From Saccoglossus kowalevskii (Eukaryota; Hemichordata; Enteropneusta; Harrimaniidae): a stretch of DNA of 35,977 nt. The position numbers and the translations under genes are program-made. Positions 21,622 to 35,740 of the stretch are shown here, piece after piece. The DNA is taken from positions 82,831-118,807 of the forward strand of contig NW_003143297.1 in the NCBI RefSeq assembly GCF_000003605.2. Reading direction: 5' to 3'. Under the pieces are notes generated by a model that saw nothing but the letters and a program-made list of their open reading frames with translations, was not told the DNA's origin and made no database searches. Each line of letters starts with the position of its first letter. Positions within the stretch are counted from its first letter, which is position 1.

Positions 21622-24600
21622 GGTGAGTACCATTGATACATTGAAATGCACATATAATAGTTGATCATAACACCAACACGCCAATGTCTGTAATTTGCAC
21701 GATATACTTCTGTATCCACGCTTATCTGACGTTATACCCTTGAACGTAACCGATAAACCACGTTCATCTGACACAAGGCAGGTGTGGTCGCTCGATGTGA
21801 AGTCGGCGGAGCGTCAAGCCTGCAACATCGAAGACTGCCTCTGTTTCACCCATTGTTGCGATAACATGCTGCTTCTGAAGTCCTGTTTACGAGAAAGCTG
21901 TGTATTTTGACAGGGATGCTAGGAATTCAGTTAGGGGAGAATTTTGATGAGACTTGAAGTCACATGATTCTGGTTGACGCTTTGCTCGTTTAAATTCTCT
22001 CATCTCAATAATAGGGACGGGCAAATTAATAATGGGTATAGGTGTCGGACGGAGGTCAGTCAACCACGTTGGAAGATGGATTGTTTGCTTTTAAATCCAA
22101 TCTTCACGATCAAATGCGAAGTGTATAAATTAGAGTTGTGTTGTATGCCCAAACGTTCTGGAATATTAGGGATGAAATAGAACCCTAAAATAATATATAA
22201 TTTTAAGGATATATTTGAGATCAAAATGCATATATTTATAATGTTTCCTTGTACGATGCTATGCATACTGGTGGTGCTGGTAGCATATCATTGCTATTAT
22301 GGTGATCATCCATGTCAAATTAAATGTGGTATGATTGGGTAGTTGAACAGTTCTACATGCAATTTATTAAATTATGGCTATATAACACTGTACCACGTTA
22401 ATATTGAAAAAAAATGTGACATTATTTATTTTATAAAACTTAAATGAATAACTACTGTATCTATGCTTGTACCTTTCTATCATCCAAATCTTGGACATTA
22501 ATGGCCTCATTAACATAACAATGCTACATGATTGTTATTGTTATTTGCATTGAAGTGTCTTTAGTACATTCTTTTGTGAAGAGTTTTACCCCCCAGTAAA
22601 CTAAGAAAGGCATCCAATGCTTCACTTGAAGTTATGGTGTTTCGCTGCATTTCACTGCTGTCAGATATGTACGTAGTATTGTATTTACAATATGTCGGGT
22701 CAGCGTTCTTTGCCCTTCCCACAGGCCTTTGAACTTAAATAAAATAGAAAGTTTGTTGCTAATGCCAAGCTTTTTATTCCATTTATATATTAGCTGTACT
22801 ATATTCTGTAAAAGGTTTCTTGAATAGTATGTCTTAAAAAAACTTTACACATAAACAATTTGCATTCATTTAATTTATTAGACAGATTTTTATCACAGGT
22901 ACTCTCTCATCTGGACTGTACTTGTGAGAAACTATAATTATGAGAAAATGTCTTAAAATTATAATACACTAATAATAGTGTATTAGTACTGTGTTCTGAC
23001 CTGGATTTGACCAGCTGTGGCCAACTATTTTTATACTTTGGGTCTTTGAAAACGTCAGCTAACCAGAACTTGTTGATTTTTTTTTTCAGTGTATGAAACA
23101 CATTTTCTGCTCATCAAAAACTCTCTGTAGATGTGTAAAATTTGTGAGGTCCAATATCTTCCTCTTGCCACAGTTTTGGGGTTTCATATTTATGAAAATG
23201 TGTCCACAAGCCCTTCCTAGTAATCAGCAAGATTGGACTAAACAAATGCTGACTGTGTTGTAGTTATGATGGCACATCCTAAAATTAACTCTTATTCTGT
23301 AGTTGTAATTCACTATGAAATTAATAGTTTTTAATATTTGTCATAATGCTGTGATAACTCGTTATTTACTACCAGTACATCCCATGTGTCATCAGTTGAC
23401 AGATGTGTCTGCCAACCAAGGCCACCTAACTTGCTCTAATTTAGGATACTAATTACTGGTAATCAGAATCAGTTGTATGCAACAATGGTTCGTGATTCAC
23501 TCTTAGTTGTCTTTCATTGATTCATAACATGGTAACTGGCTAGACTGTAATCACTTCGCAGGCAGTAATTTCATTTGACTTTAACAAATTCAGATACCAC
23601 CTCTAAGCTTTTCATAGATTAGATGAAGTTTTAAATCAATAGCCCAAATTATACATGTTATCGTTTAGTAATTTCTTTTTGAAATTTAACGATTTCATTA
23701 TTTGAGTAAGGAAATGAAATTTCATCATTCTTTGTTACTTCCTTTAATTAAAGTCTCCCATTTACACGACTTCTCAGTCCCATAATTTGGAATTTTTCCT
23801 GAAAATTTATTGCTTGCAAAATTAAAATTTAATGCATGTTAAAATCATTCAAAATCACGTCTGTCAATGTACATTTCTCAGTTATCAACATTATGTGTAT
23901 TTCAAAACAATTTTGTGTGTGTATTCTTGGGGACAGTTTTAGACATTTAATAATGTCACTGTTGGTTCTGTTCTGACTTTTTAGGTGCAAGTTTTTATAG
24001 TGCATTTTGACCTCAGAATCCATATTTTATCATCTATGTTGTGTTCGTTTTGTATTCATGTCAAGATTGATTTGTTGTCTGGTATTTATTGTTGCAGCAG
24101 TTTTAATATTTCTTCCACACAATTGCAGAAGTTTTTTTTTTTTCAGCTTCATTAAGTTTTAAGACATGTTAGTACTTGGCTATTCTGCTTGGCAGGAGGA
24201 GCATTATAGGACACCATTGAACTTCTGGTGAACCGTGCTGCAAGATCAGCTGAGCTGCTCAATTAAAAATAAGTCTGTCTCTGAATCAATTAGTGGGATT
24301 ATTGACATGTATGTACATAATGGCTTGTCTGCAGTTTTGAGCTAAGATCTTAGCAGATTGACCTTGTCAAATTGACATGTGATTGGTGTAGCACAAAGGT
24401 TATCTAGGTTTGTTTGAAGTTAATGTTTAAAGCAGGGATGGTCATCTCATTTGTGCACAGAGTATACCATGCTGACCCAGGGTAATTAATGCTCAATTGG
24501 AAGATAGAATCTAATTAAACCATATCTTGAATCGACTTTCATCTTTGAAATGTAAACCAGTATTGAGGTATGCAAGTGTTCTGTGATACTTTTTACTTTA

Positions 24601-24994
24601 TATAGTTTTGCAATGAACTTATTCAGTTATAGCATTATGAATATAAAATACTAGTTCCTTAGTTTCAGAAGAAATTACTTATTGTATGTTTGTAATGGTT
24701 CTGTGTGCTTAAGGTATCATCCTGTTCAAATTATGCCTCAGGCTTTTCAAGCAAATCAATATTTCAGTTTGAGTTTACTAGTAAATATCTTACATCATAG
24801 TCATCCATGAAAACCAGGTTACTTCAGAGAAGGAAGGAGAAATATTCACAGGGTTTAATTTTCAGTTTTAATTTTGTTAGGTATATTCACTATGTATTAT
24901 TAATTTCACTGGTTTGTGAAGGAAACAATAGTTTCTATTGTTAAATTTGCATATTCACTGCATATTCATTTAGCTTGTTTTGCTATCAGTGAAA

Positions 24995-25153
24995 TATTGT
25001 AAAATACTTTATTTTAACTGGAATTAATTTTCACTGAAAAGACTTTTGGGGTGTTGTATGGAATTTATTTTAACTGATTTTTGACAAGTTGAATGTAAAA
25101 TATAGGAAAAAAACTGAATCATCCCTTCAGTAAAAATAAAGTATTTTACAGTA
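24995..25153. mobile_element. MITE copy E, 159 bp, internally shortened
   Basis: Left end tattgtaaaatactttatttt, right end aaaataaagtattttacagta, with the shared gttgaatgtaaaatatagg block. About 30 bases are missing from the middle relative to the copies at 3790 and 18696. Confidence 0.83.
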
Positions 25154-27367
25154 AGTGAAAATAAAACACAGGTAATAATTTGGTTCTTTACACTAGCTAA
25201 ATATGTATAATTAATTCTCTCTAAAGATATTGTATAGATGTGTCATATTAGTTATTGGGAGATACATGTGTATGTGTATGCATGTAAATAATAGCTAAAT
25301 ATAGGAAAACAGTATGTAAAGATGATACTGGTAATTTTCCTTCACCTACTACAGGGAGAATAAACCTGAATTCAAATCCCTGAAAGCAGAATATGATGTA
25401 ATAATAATGCCTTTATTGAAATCATACCCTGTTTAGGATCTGGATTTTTAAAATACAATAAAGTTTCACATACATTCAAAACGGCAAGAAAAATACAAAT
25501 GAAGACAAAATGAAAGCATAGTAAAATAAAAAAACAGGAAGAACAAGGACTAATTAGAAAAAACAAATCCGAAAAGGTATATGAATGAGTTATATCAATT
25601 ATAAATATAATAAAACAACTGGTAGTATTTGTTTATGAGTGTCGCTTCTTAAATTGAAGCACTCAAAGATATATTTTGCCAAATGAATTAGTGATTGTTT
25701 ATCTTTTGTTTTTAGAGTTTTCAATATCAGATTTGTATTACACACAGAAAAAAACTGATCACATATTCATTATAATTTCATAAATAATAATTCTTTAGGT
25801 TTGTTATGCCAAAAATTATAAATACTACATAGATGATCTAGTTTCGTGGACAAACCAAACTGTGACTGATCTTAGACTTTATAGTGTCTGTACTGATAAA
25901 TGCTATACATGGTGTGGTATAATGGAATGTGTATTCCTTATCTGGTCAATATAAAAGTGCATGGAGCTGGCAGGATAAAGTGTAATGTCACAGGGTTTCT
26001 GTATGTTTTGATTATAATTCAACTAATTGTGAGTGTGCTCACAATCTTCATTGGTTTATTATAGAAAAACATTTTCTCTAATTTCAACTGGTTATTTTTA
26101 TTGTAAAAATGAATATTGTCATTGTTAGATTGTTGTGTAACCCTTAAAGGTTACTGTATTTGCTTTATTAGAAGCGCATCGGTATTAGAAACACACTGAC
26201 ATCAACTAAAACTTGCATTTCTTGGTATGCTTGATTATTTATATATGCTACGTTTACAAGCTGCATTTTATCAGAGCCGAACTATTGCTCTTTTCCCCAT
26301 ATAACTCCTGTTATCTTTTGTACATTAATGGTCTTGCGCTTGTGGTCGAACTTGTTTCGAAGTTTGGCCCATTTTGTTCAGTCGAGCTGGAATAGTGCCC
26401 TTGACATGGAGTTCATGTTTACATGGTCGGTCCATGTCGTGACTCAGTTTTTTGAAGTCAAACTCAGCTCGAGCTGGCTGAAGCTGAATGCTATTATGCA
26501 AAAAAAATTTCAGACTTGAGCTTTCGGGCTCTAATAAAATGCTGTCATGCAAACAAGGTAAGAAATTAATTTTACACATGTAATCTTTTGAATTGGTACC
26601 TGTTGACCTACTGGAGTCTAGTCAAATCTCTGTATAAGAGTCACACATAACAGTGTTCCAACTAATTTCTAAATTTTGCTAAGCTGGAATCCTAAATTTT
26701 CAGCAAATATTTTTTCTATTCGGAATTTGGCGAAATAAATTAAGCAATGAGGTAGGCAATATTTTTTCTTTCCAAATTATTGCAGATTGTACATCTGAAT
26801 TATAATTATTAATAACATAGGCTCATATAACATAATAAATTACTTTTTAAATTAGATTGGATGTAAAACAATTGTATTTAAAGTTGAAAGTCACATTGAT
26901 AAAGTTTTTATTAAAATTCACCTAATTTGTCAACATGCTGTGTGGCATTTATTTGACTGTTAAGGCACCAAAATAAATGGCATGCCAGCACATAATGTGT
27001 TGTAATGTTTTTTTAGTAAGTGCTGTGTGTAATTGCATCTAGTTACTGCATTCATGTGATGTATGGACAACCCGGACATTCCACACTAGAGCTTTAGATT
27101 CCACTAAAACTACTGAAATTCATTAACCTTTACTGGAGTTGTCAACATTCGTCCTAGTGTTGATCCCGTCAGCTTTATTTCGGGCGACGTTCCACTGCGA
27201 TTTCCTTTTACAACTGGATCTTGATCGCAGATTTCCTTTCTCCGATCACTTTCAAGAAATGCAATCCCATAAAATATGTTCACGTTCAATTTATTTTTTA
27301 CTGAAGGTGTATAAAAAAAATTTGAAAATATTGGTTTCAATTAGTTTTGCTTGTTATTGATAACAAA

Positions 27368-27416
27368 TCAGTGAAAATTGTGGTTTTAAGCCAGTGAAAA
27401 TAAAGTCATTCACAGA
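27368..27416. mobile_element. Possible MITE remnant (right end)
   Basis: The stretch cagtgaaaa ... agccagtgaaaataaagtcattcacag resembles a decayed right terminus of the same family. No left end is visible. Weak call. Confidence 0.35.
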
Positions 27417-30400
27417 ACATTCATGTTTTGATGACTTTTCTCAGGAATGACTAGTATTTTGTAGGCTGCATGTACATGTATTATACTGATTAGTTGAGCC
27501 GAGATTGTTTTTTTAAATTTAAGATTTTCACCATGTTATATAGTCCTATTTTTCCCACTCAGTTGAAGACTTCTGAGTTACATTTTGTATTTGGGATGAA
27601 TCAAAAGTACCAAGGATATGTTGTGAAAAAATATGTGGACAATTATTATATGTGTAAGCAATTTTAGTTTGCCTGTCCACCTAATAATTGGATCTTGGTG
27701 TATTCGTTTACAAGAGGTGTTGATAGATGTCCCTGGCAACTGCAGATACATTGTTTGTGTGGCTGTACATAAATAAATCAAGCGTTATATTGTGTATACA
27801 TATATTCAGGACTCGCGCCTCTGACTATAAAAGGATGATCACATTTCCAAACTATTCTTGCGTTATTTCGAAGTCTGTGATCATTCATATAAGTGGCAAC
27901 AGTGCCATATTTAGGTTGAGGAATGTAGAAACCATGGAAGCTGCACACAACTTTATCACCTCTATATCATAGTGTTAAAAATATTAACCATTTCTATATA
28001 CATGTAGTGTACTAACAGCAATGCTTTATGGGGTACTAGCTGCTTATACTCGTGTCTACATTTGCCATAAATCTGCTAAAATTAAAAAAAAATAATGACA
28101 TGTAAGGTTTTGTGCAAAAACAAAACTAATGGAATATTTTGTTGAAACATTGCATTCACATTTTGCATATTTTATTAGCCTCAATATCAACATATCATCA
28201 GGCATTACGTAACTTTTAAACTGGATAAGTTTTTTTTATTGCACTTTCAGAAGTGATGAAAAGAGTCATTTATTTACTCATTCTGGATTCTCAATTAAGA
28301 GTATTCCTAAGTGTATACAAGCCTAGGTGGTTGATTTATTAGTCTGAAACGTCAGGATGAATTTACGATAAAAAATAACATATAATAATATATATAATAA
28401 CAAATTATTGTAAGTAATCGTACAGTAAATATTGTTCAATTGTTCACATTTTTTCAATAAAAATACTAACCCAAAGCATACACATTATGAATACAATATA
28501 GCAATGAATTGATGGGGTAATAGGATCCAATCATCTTGGGGGGTTGAGTACAACTCCTTAAGCTGCTATAAATGAATAAGTATATTTTCATTACTCAAGT
28601 GAATTCTAACTTCAAATCAAATTAATACTATCCTATAATGGTGTACAAGAGTACAAGTATAGGTGAATACATGTTATGTATGAATAAAATGCTACAATAA
28701 ATATTGAGTGAGTTTGGCAGATATTACAACATTGTATAAACTCTCATGAAAAATGCAGACTGATACATTAATTTTAAATTTAAGTATACCCCTATAGTGA
28801 TTTTCTAAAATTTATTAATAAAATATCAGCAGTCCTGTTAACTTGCTTTTTTCTGTTAGAAAGTTTTGAAAGTCCTAACCCTAAATTCAAATCTTTGTCA
28901 GAAGGAAAAACTAAATTTCATTTGAAATTTAGTTCTCGGCAATCTGTATTTTTACATATATTTTTCCGAATTGAACAATTTCCAATGGCTTGCCTTCAGG
29001 AGGGAGCTCAACTTAGTACTATATTAGAGTGCAAAGAATTGTCCAATAAATTAAAAGATATTTTATTATATTTAAATGCAAGAAGATTTTATTTTGAACA
29101 AATTCTGTGTCATACCACATTGTAGTCAAGACTAGCACTTATGATGTTCAATTTTTATGCTCTCAGTAAACCAGATAGCTTATATCTGTATCTTACCAGT
29201 CATATTCGGCCCTCATGTTTGAATATAAATATAGTGGGTGATAGTTATAAAAAAATAATATACATTTAATTTTTACTTATATTCACGTCATTAATTGAGA
29301 GCATGGAGTATGCTCTGTGCGAGTTTCCATCCATGTCTAAGGCATGCACGAATGGTCAGATGAGTTCATGTATTGTGCAGAGAACACAATGAGGTCACCA
29401 AGGCTATTAATAAAAGTAGACTGTCTGTTGCTTGATTTACATGTTTGGCGCAGTGTTACTGACTGGAATCGTTTTTTTAGTATCATGATTATATTACTAC
29501 AATATTATTTGATACGTTTGAACCATGCTTTGTTTTTATTACCTTATCATTGACAACATATAACTAAATATAATTAGTTGACTGTTGAATATTTGATGAC
29601 ATTATGCAAGCATTGCAAGTTCCAGGTTTATATAATTTATGTATTTAACGACACAAAAATGTCTAGGAATAGTAAAGTTCAGCAGTGTGGTCTCAACAAT
29701 TACATTTAGAAATGATCTACTGATTTTATAGTGGATCGATAAATTTAAAAAAAAAAAAAAAAAATATTTTTATTCTAAATATTAAGCAAATTAATAAATT
29801 TATATTTAATTTCTGTCTCACCAGAGTAACTTGTTGCCTTAAATAAAATCTCCCTGTGATTTTTATTCAGAATGATCTTCATCGCAAATTTAACTTGTGT
29901 ATTACATAAGATATTCTGACCGTTTTGGGGTTTCCTTAACGGCATCTTGATGGTCTAATGTTGTCAAAATGCTACACCATAATTTTGGTTTGGGGAGAAA
30001 AAGATGATGCTTTTCTTAAAAACTGTTCATGAAATAATATAATTGAGCCATTTACATGTATTCTCTTGATTGAACCTTTGGGTCAAAATCTTTGGGAAAC
30101 TGATTACTGTTGTAGTGAATTAGGAATCTTAACCATCATTGTTCCCTTTAAAATTTGGTACAACATATTAATTAAACATTTTTTTTGTATTTTTCTATGA
30201 TTTCTTTGTAAATTTTGATCAAAATGGACATAATTTCTCAAAAGTTATAAGGGTCTTAAATCAAATTTGTGAAAAAAATATGGGAAAAATTGCACAGCTT
30301 GATTTTTTGTGAAGTGTAACAAAATTTGACTGGCTTTTAAAAGGGTTGATACAGCATAACAAGGCTTTTTTTTTTTTTTTTTTTTTTTTGCTGCTCCTGA

Positions 30401-31070
30401 TACTTTACCCAGCAACCATCAAGTATGATTCATACTATTACTCAACATTTATAAGTGTTTCTAAATTCTCTAGCATTAGTTATAATTTTCTTATCTTTGT
30501 ACAAATGGTTATAGTAATGCATCTCCATTGACCATTTGACCTGTGTTGAGAGGTCACGCTGTAATAATACAGTGTCAGTGTATGTGATGTCAAACCTGAC
30601 TATTATGCCACAGGTACAAAAATGTATGTGGTTTTAATGAATGGCATGCCCACTTTCCCTCCCATCATTTAGACGTACACGTAAATATTGAATACTATCC
30701 TGTTCTGCTCTTTTTATCGAGTATAATGCTGTTTCTGTGCATTCACTACTCCAGGAAGGATGTTTGAAATGCTGTTGTTAATAATTGAGTAGGTGAAATG
30801 CAAACTGTTTTCATTGCAGTTTATATCAGCTGCTATATCGTAATTATAGTTCATCTGTTGTACTCTTATTTCAATTGCATACTCTATTTTCACAAATTTC
30901 ACGTATCATAGAAAATAGTCGACATTAGTAGACAGTGTGGAGGGGTATTTTTTTGATTTTTTCATAATTTTAGAACAAATGGACATAAATTCCCATGTTT
31001 TCTGGTCTTTTTTTGTTTTTAAATTAATAAATTTAACAGTTTATAGTATTTGGCTGCATTCTTTTAGCAA

Positions 31071-31130
31071 ATTCAGAGTGAGTCTGCTGCATTTGGAGCA
31101 AGTCCGGCGCGTTCAGAGTGAGTCTTGCCG
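31071..31130 (+). repeat. Short 20-bp minisatellite, three units
   Basis: Three consecutive 20-base units align in phase: attcagagtgagtctgctgc, atttggagcaagtccggcgc and gttcagagtgagtcttgccg. Flanking bases may be decayed further units. The GC-rich composition stands out from the AT-rich surroundings. Confidence 0.65.
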
Positions 31131-34100
31131 TAATAGGAGTTCATCATGATAGGTTTATTAGTGTAGACATTTTGTTGTAGTGAAATATGCAACGCATAAT
31201 TTGGCCATGTAATGACAATCTACCCAATGATGCTCTCGTAGCTTTATCTTCAACTTTGAACTTAATTTGAATGATGACTAAGCAAACTAGGGAATGTTGA
31301 TAATGATCATCAATTCACGTCTACCAGGTACAACGTTAAGCTCCCTCGCAGTGACACAGCACACAACATGATTCCCATGCTCCATATGTAATTTGTATAA
31401 AATGCATTGTTTACATGAAATCATAACATGTGCAGTGACAAGCAAAAAACGTCTCACTTCTGAAACCCTGCAACACATGATCTATGTATCTATTGTCAGA
31501 AAATGGATACATAGTTGTCATGGTTACACATAGCTGTATGTGTAGTTACTTGTCTATTTTGGCGATTGTTTAGTGATATCACCAGATAACGATCTTTTAA
31601 TCTGATTGCAACTGTTCAATGTATTCCACACCTTGTCAATATTTCCACTCATACTCAATACCATAAGCCGACGAGAGCCGATTTTTCATGTTTAAATCTG
31701 GGTGGTAAATCATGAAATATTGCAGCAGTGAGAATAACAATGAACTCCTTCACCTGCTAGGGATTTGCAGTTGCTTTCATGAAATGGTGTTCTGGTGAAT
31801 ACCCCCGGTACTCTCAAATTTGAAAATAATGAATATTTCTAACAGCGACAATTATTGGTTTTCAGTTGCTCTACAATGTGCAGGTGCTGGTAACCTCATC
31901 TGATATAGGTTCATGACTCATACCATTTAACCACTCAGCCATTTATTATATAATAAAAATGAATCATCCCAGCACAAATTTTGTCATAGATGCTTTCTCA
32001 CCTGGGAAAATAAAAAAAATGATTTCTTTACTTTCCTAACTCGTTTCTATATTATTAAATTAGTGTCATTTGTTTGTGTCTGGGGCAACCTTTATTGTAG
32101 ACGTACTGTGCTGTCCCTGGTTGTTCATAACAGATCTCTTTGCCATGTAATTTATTCACGTTCAATGACTCATGCATTTCCCCTGGGATCTGCATTGTTA
32201 AAATCGTCAGACAGATTCGCCTTTATTTACATATTACGTGTATTGATGCACTTTTATTTTTCTCACTTATATTTAATATTTATATTTAAAAAAAATTTCC
32301 TAGTGGATTTTTAAACATGCATACATGTTCTGCTGTTGATTTGTAGAAAAAATTCAGTGAACAGTAAATGATAATTTAAAAATATGACTTCATCTGCAAC
32401 AATATCTAATATGCCATCAAACCAGGGAATCATATCTTCACATAGTATCTGGAGCGTGTAGTAGTTAATATACTACATTTGTATAAAACATGTCTTTTAA
32501 CTGGCATGTTTTTTCAGCTAACTTGGCTAATTCTAGATGTAAACTAAATTAAAATAAAATATATTCTCATAAAGTTGGTATTATTGGTACTTTAGCTAAA
32601 TTAAAATTCTGTTAATTCATGTATTGAGGTAATTTCGCTAGATGGCATGTAGTTATTTCAACCTGTTTTACAATATATCGATATTCAAATTTTGAGTAAA
32701 TGGACAATATATTTAAACATGCGATGCTTTGGGAAACCTATTGAATGCGACATGTTGTCAAACTGTGGAACTTTGTTTTGTTCTTAGATTTGAAATATGA
32801 GGGTTTAATATTGAAAACCAATATATGCAAGGTTTGTCCAGACTCGAATTTCCCATTTGTCTGACTGCTACTTTTCTATGTGATTAATGTGAGACGCTCA
32901 CTCGCATCAACAGTCTTGCGTCTTATTGTTATTTCACTACCCTGGACAACACCTTGCCTGATAGGCTTAGGAGTATAATGCCAATGAATTTTTTAATATA
33001 TTATTCAGTACTGTCTGAAGACGACGTAATTGGATTCAATAAACATACATTGCATAGTGTTTGATAGATTGTTGAATTTGGATAACATATGAAAAACTCT
33101 GTCCTGTGATTGACTAATATAATTGCACGTAATGACGTACATGTATACACTGATATTAATTTATTTTACTGGGGAGGGGGCGGGGCTCTGGAATACTTGC
33201 ATATTTGCATTATTCTGCATAAATAAACATTGCCTTTCACCAAACTGTCCAGGAGTTGTATGATATATCATGCCTAATAGAGGGGCACCTCCAATAAAGT
33301 ACATGTACAATGTAATTTGTAAGACGTAAGTTATTTAATGGTTAATACAAAAAATATTTGATTAAAATAAAGAATAAAGTGATACATTAAAATCTAGATT
33401 TAAAGATGTTAAAATGAATGATGTCATACACGTTTTGCTGCTTTCATGGTGCATTGTGGTGTTCCTATAGTGTATTGTGAAGTCAGATGCATGATGGTAT
33501 CACCACAATGCACACAAGTGTTTCTATGTAATGTTAATTTGAGATTTTTCCAATGATTATTTTTTCAGCTTTTCGTCACACTCGCGAATAAACTAAAACC
33601 TTTGCATCATTCACATGCCCCCTTTTAATAAATATATTATTGAACTGTACTTGTCTATCATTGCCATCAGGACGTTTTCAGTACGCACACTTCACGTTTT
33701 CTTGGATATCATTAATTTGGGCCAAGAAAAAATAAAATTATGATTATAGTAACAGGATAATGTATTTGGGTAGACATGTAAGGTTTTCATTTTATCAAAT
33801 TTTAATTTATTTTTCTTCCCAATGGAATCATTCATGCTTATTAATAAACATTTAAGATTAATCAAGAATGACCACCAATTGCAGTTAGTCATAATAGTGG
33901 ACATTTGGGTTTCATAATTGTGAGTGATCAGAAACACAAATGTTTTTTATTGTTTCCTTATATGTAATTAAAAATTTTTAGAAGTGCATCATCTCTCATG
34001 TGTGGAGGGAATACAGTTGGGGGTCAGAGTTTCTGTTCTATGCGTCATTCTAACACTACCTGTAAACATGCATGACAACCATGAAATTCCCACTGCTGGA

Positions 34101-35065
34101 TATTCTTGAGATCTGATAAATTGAGGGCATTTGAAAGTCGATGCTGCCAGTGAAATGATCAATGCTACATAATTTCAAGACTCTAAAAATCCCGGAACAT
34201 ATTTCTCTTGTGAAATCAAGTTGTTTCAATGCATACAGAGTATTTTTTCTGTCATTGACGATGCGGTGCACATATGGTTCACCAATCTTGCAATAGAATC
34301 CTGGCTTTATTATTGAAGTACATGTATTCCACAACTTTACAAATTTAATATGAAAAACCTGTAATGCATATGACGGGTGTATCTGTTTTTTGGTCTGCAT
34401 TCAAAAAGAATGCAGTAATATTTACTCCTGAAGTTCAGATTACAGGTTCAGGTTTACAAGATCATTGTCCCTGTATACCTCAAGGTATTGACACATTGTC
34501 ATGTTAATAACGACTAGTGTAAAGAAGTTAAGGATTGACAGTATTCAGTTTCCTCATTGCTTGTATCCAGTGTTAAGAATGAAACAAGTGAGTGCATTGA
34601 ATAGAATTCAATAATGGTGTACTGTGGTTTATGTGTATGGGATAAACAGCTTATCTGTGTTGTTTAACTGTTAACAGCATGCCCATTACAGTATACTTGT
34701 GCATATAAACATGACTGTGTTATTTTTGTCATATGGGTGTTTGTGGTCTTTATTTATTTGATCAATTGTGATTGCTGAACCAGTGTTTACTTACTAGTAT
34801 AGTAGGAGCAGCCACCTAACAGATCAAGTTCGCATACAGTAATGTTACATTTGATATGCCTTGTGCTCATTTTGTTTATATGCCATTTGATTTTATTGTT
34901 GAAACTTTACTGGTAAATTTGTTGTTTTTTATTTTTATTCATTTTTATTTTTCTGTGTCCTTAACCAATTGTCAGACACACATGTAGCTTTCATTTTGTT
35001 CAAAGTTGTGGGAAAAGGTTCGATGTATGTGTGTGTGCGAGAGAGTAAAACAAAGCGATGTTGAC

Positions 35066-35731
35066 TGTTTCAAACCTGAAGAAGAATTGATTTATTTCTC
35101 AGTAATACAGAGATAATTAACACGTGTTGTTTATACAATTGAAGTAAACAACTACTACTAATACTAAATATAAATTCAGACATGAAAGGCGGCATTAAAA
35201 CTATCTACACACAGGATGTTGCGTAATCCATCTACTAATACCAGCCATGAACAATATGCGGTAAGAGTCTGTTTGATGGCGCAGCGTTTGAGATATTACG
35301 ACTACACAGATTTTCTGACACTCCGGGCCGGCGAGATAATAAACGATCAAAGTGAAAATTAAGAATTAATACAAATATCGAAACAATAACACGAGAAAAT
35401 GTAATAACAATTCGAACGTCTACGCGGTAATCCAAAGAAAGTAGTATAAATTCAATACGTATGTGAATACAAGTACATAGAGAATGTGTAAATTAAAAAT
35501 ATAAACTAAAAATAAACGAATGTATTTAGATACAACAAACGAACTAATGTCAAGCACACTGTTTACAGTACAGTACGATATACAGATTACATATTGTCTC
35601 AACTCGAGAGTCTAATAAATTCCTTTGCATTGAGTGCAGCCATTCTTTTTGGACGCGTTGTTTTCACATTGTCTGTTGTTCGTTGAGTCGCTGAAATTGT
35701 ATCGCTGACGGACGAACTGTTAAAACTAACA
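35066..35731 (-). repeat. Possible LTR next to the BEL/Pao fragment
   Basis: Read on the minus strand, the interval begins TGTTAGTTTTAACAG and ends GGTTTGAAACA, i.e. TGTT...AACA ends as in LTRs. It has an AATAAA about 30 bases before the end, and the polyprotein stop lies 9 bases outside it. Base composition switches at about 35070, from T-rich to A-rich on the plus strand, which supports a boundary. No second LTR copy is in the window, so this cannot be confirmed here. The minus-strand frame at 35235-35435 shows no domain. Confidence 0.35.
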
Positions 35732-35740
35732 TCTTGTACT

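Larger units (their letters stand above)
21910..35065. other. Long AT-rich spacer, no confident gene
   Basis: Contains the MITE at 24995-25153, a possible remnant near 27400, the 20-bp repeat at 31071-31130, an A-run at about 29749-29764 and a T-run at about 30366-30389. Exon-like but unassigned segments occur at 22598-22735, 24202-24270 and 34056-34400. A palindrome lies at 28909-28934 and a 13-bp inverted pair at 33449-33461 / 33501-33513. The stretch could be an intergenic region or introns of a gene whose exons I cannot recognise. Confidence 0.55.

Noticed and set aside
24202-24260. Possible terminal exon EEHYRTPLNFW after the acceptor cttggcag, and a second frame IELLVNRAARSAELLN
   Set aside because: Very short, frames compete, and no upstream exon could be matched.
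26026-26045. lac-operator-like inverted repeat attgtgag / ctcacaat
   Set aside because: An 8-bp chance palindrome in an animal intergenic region.
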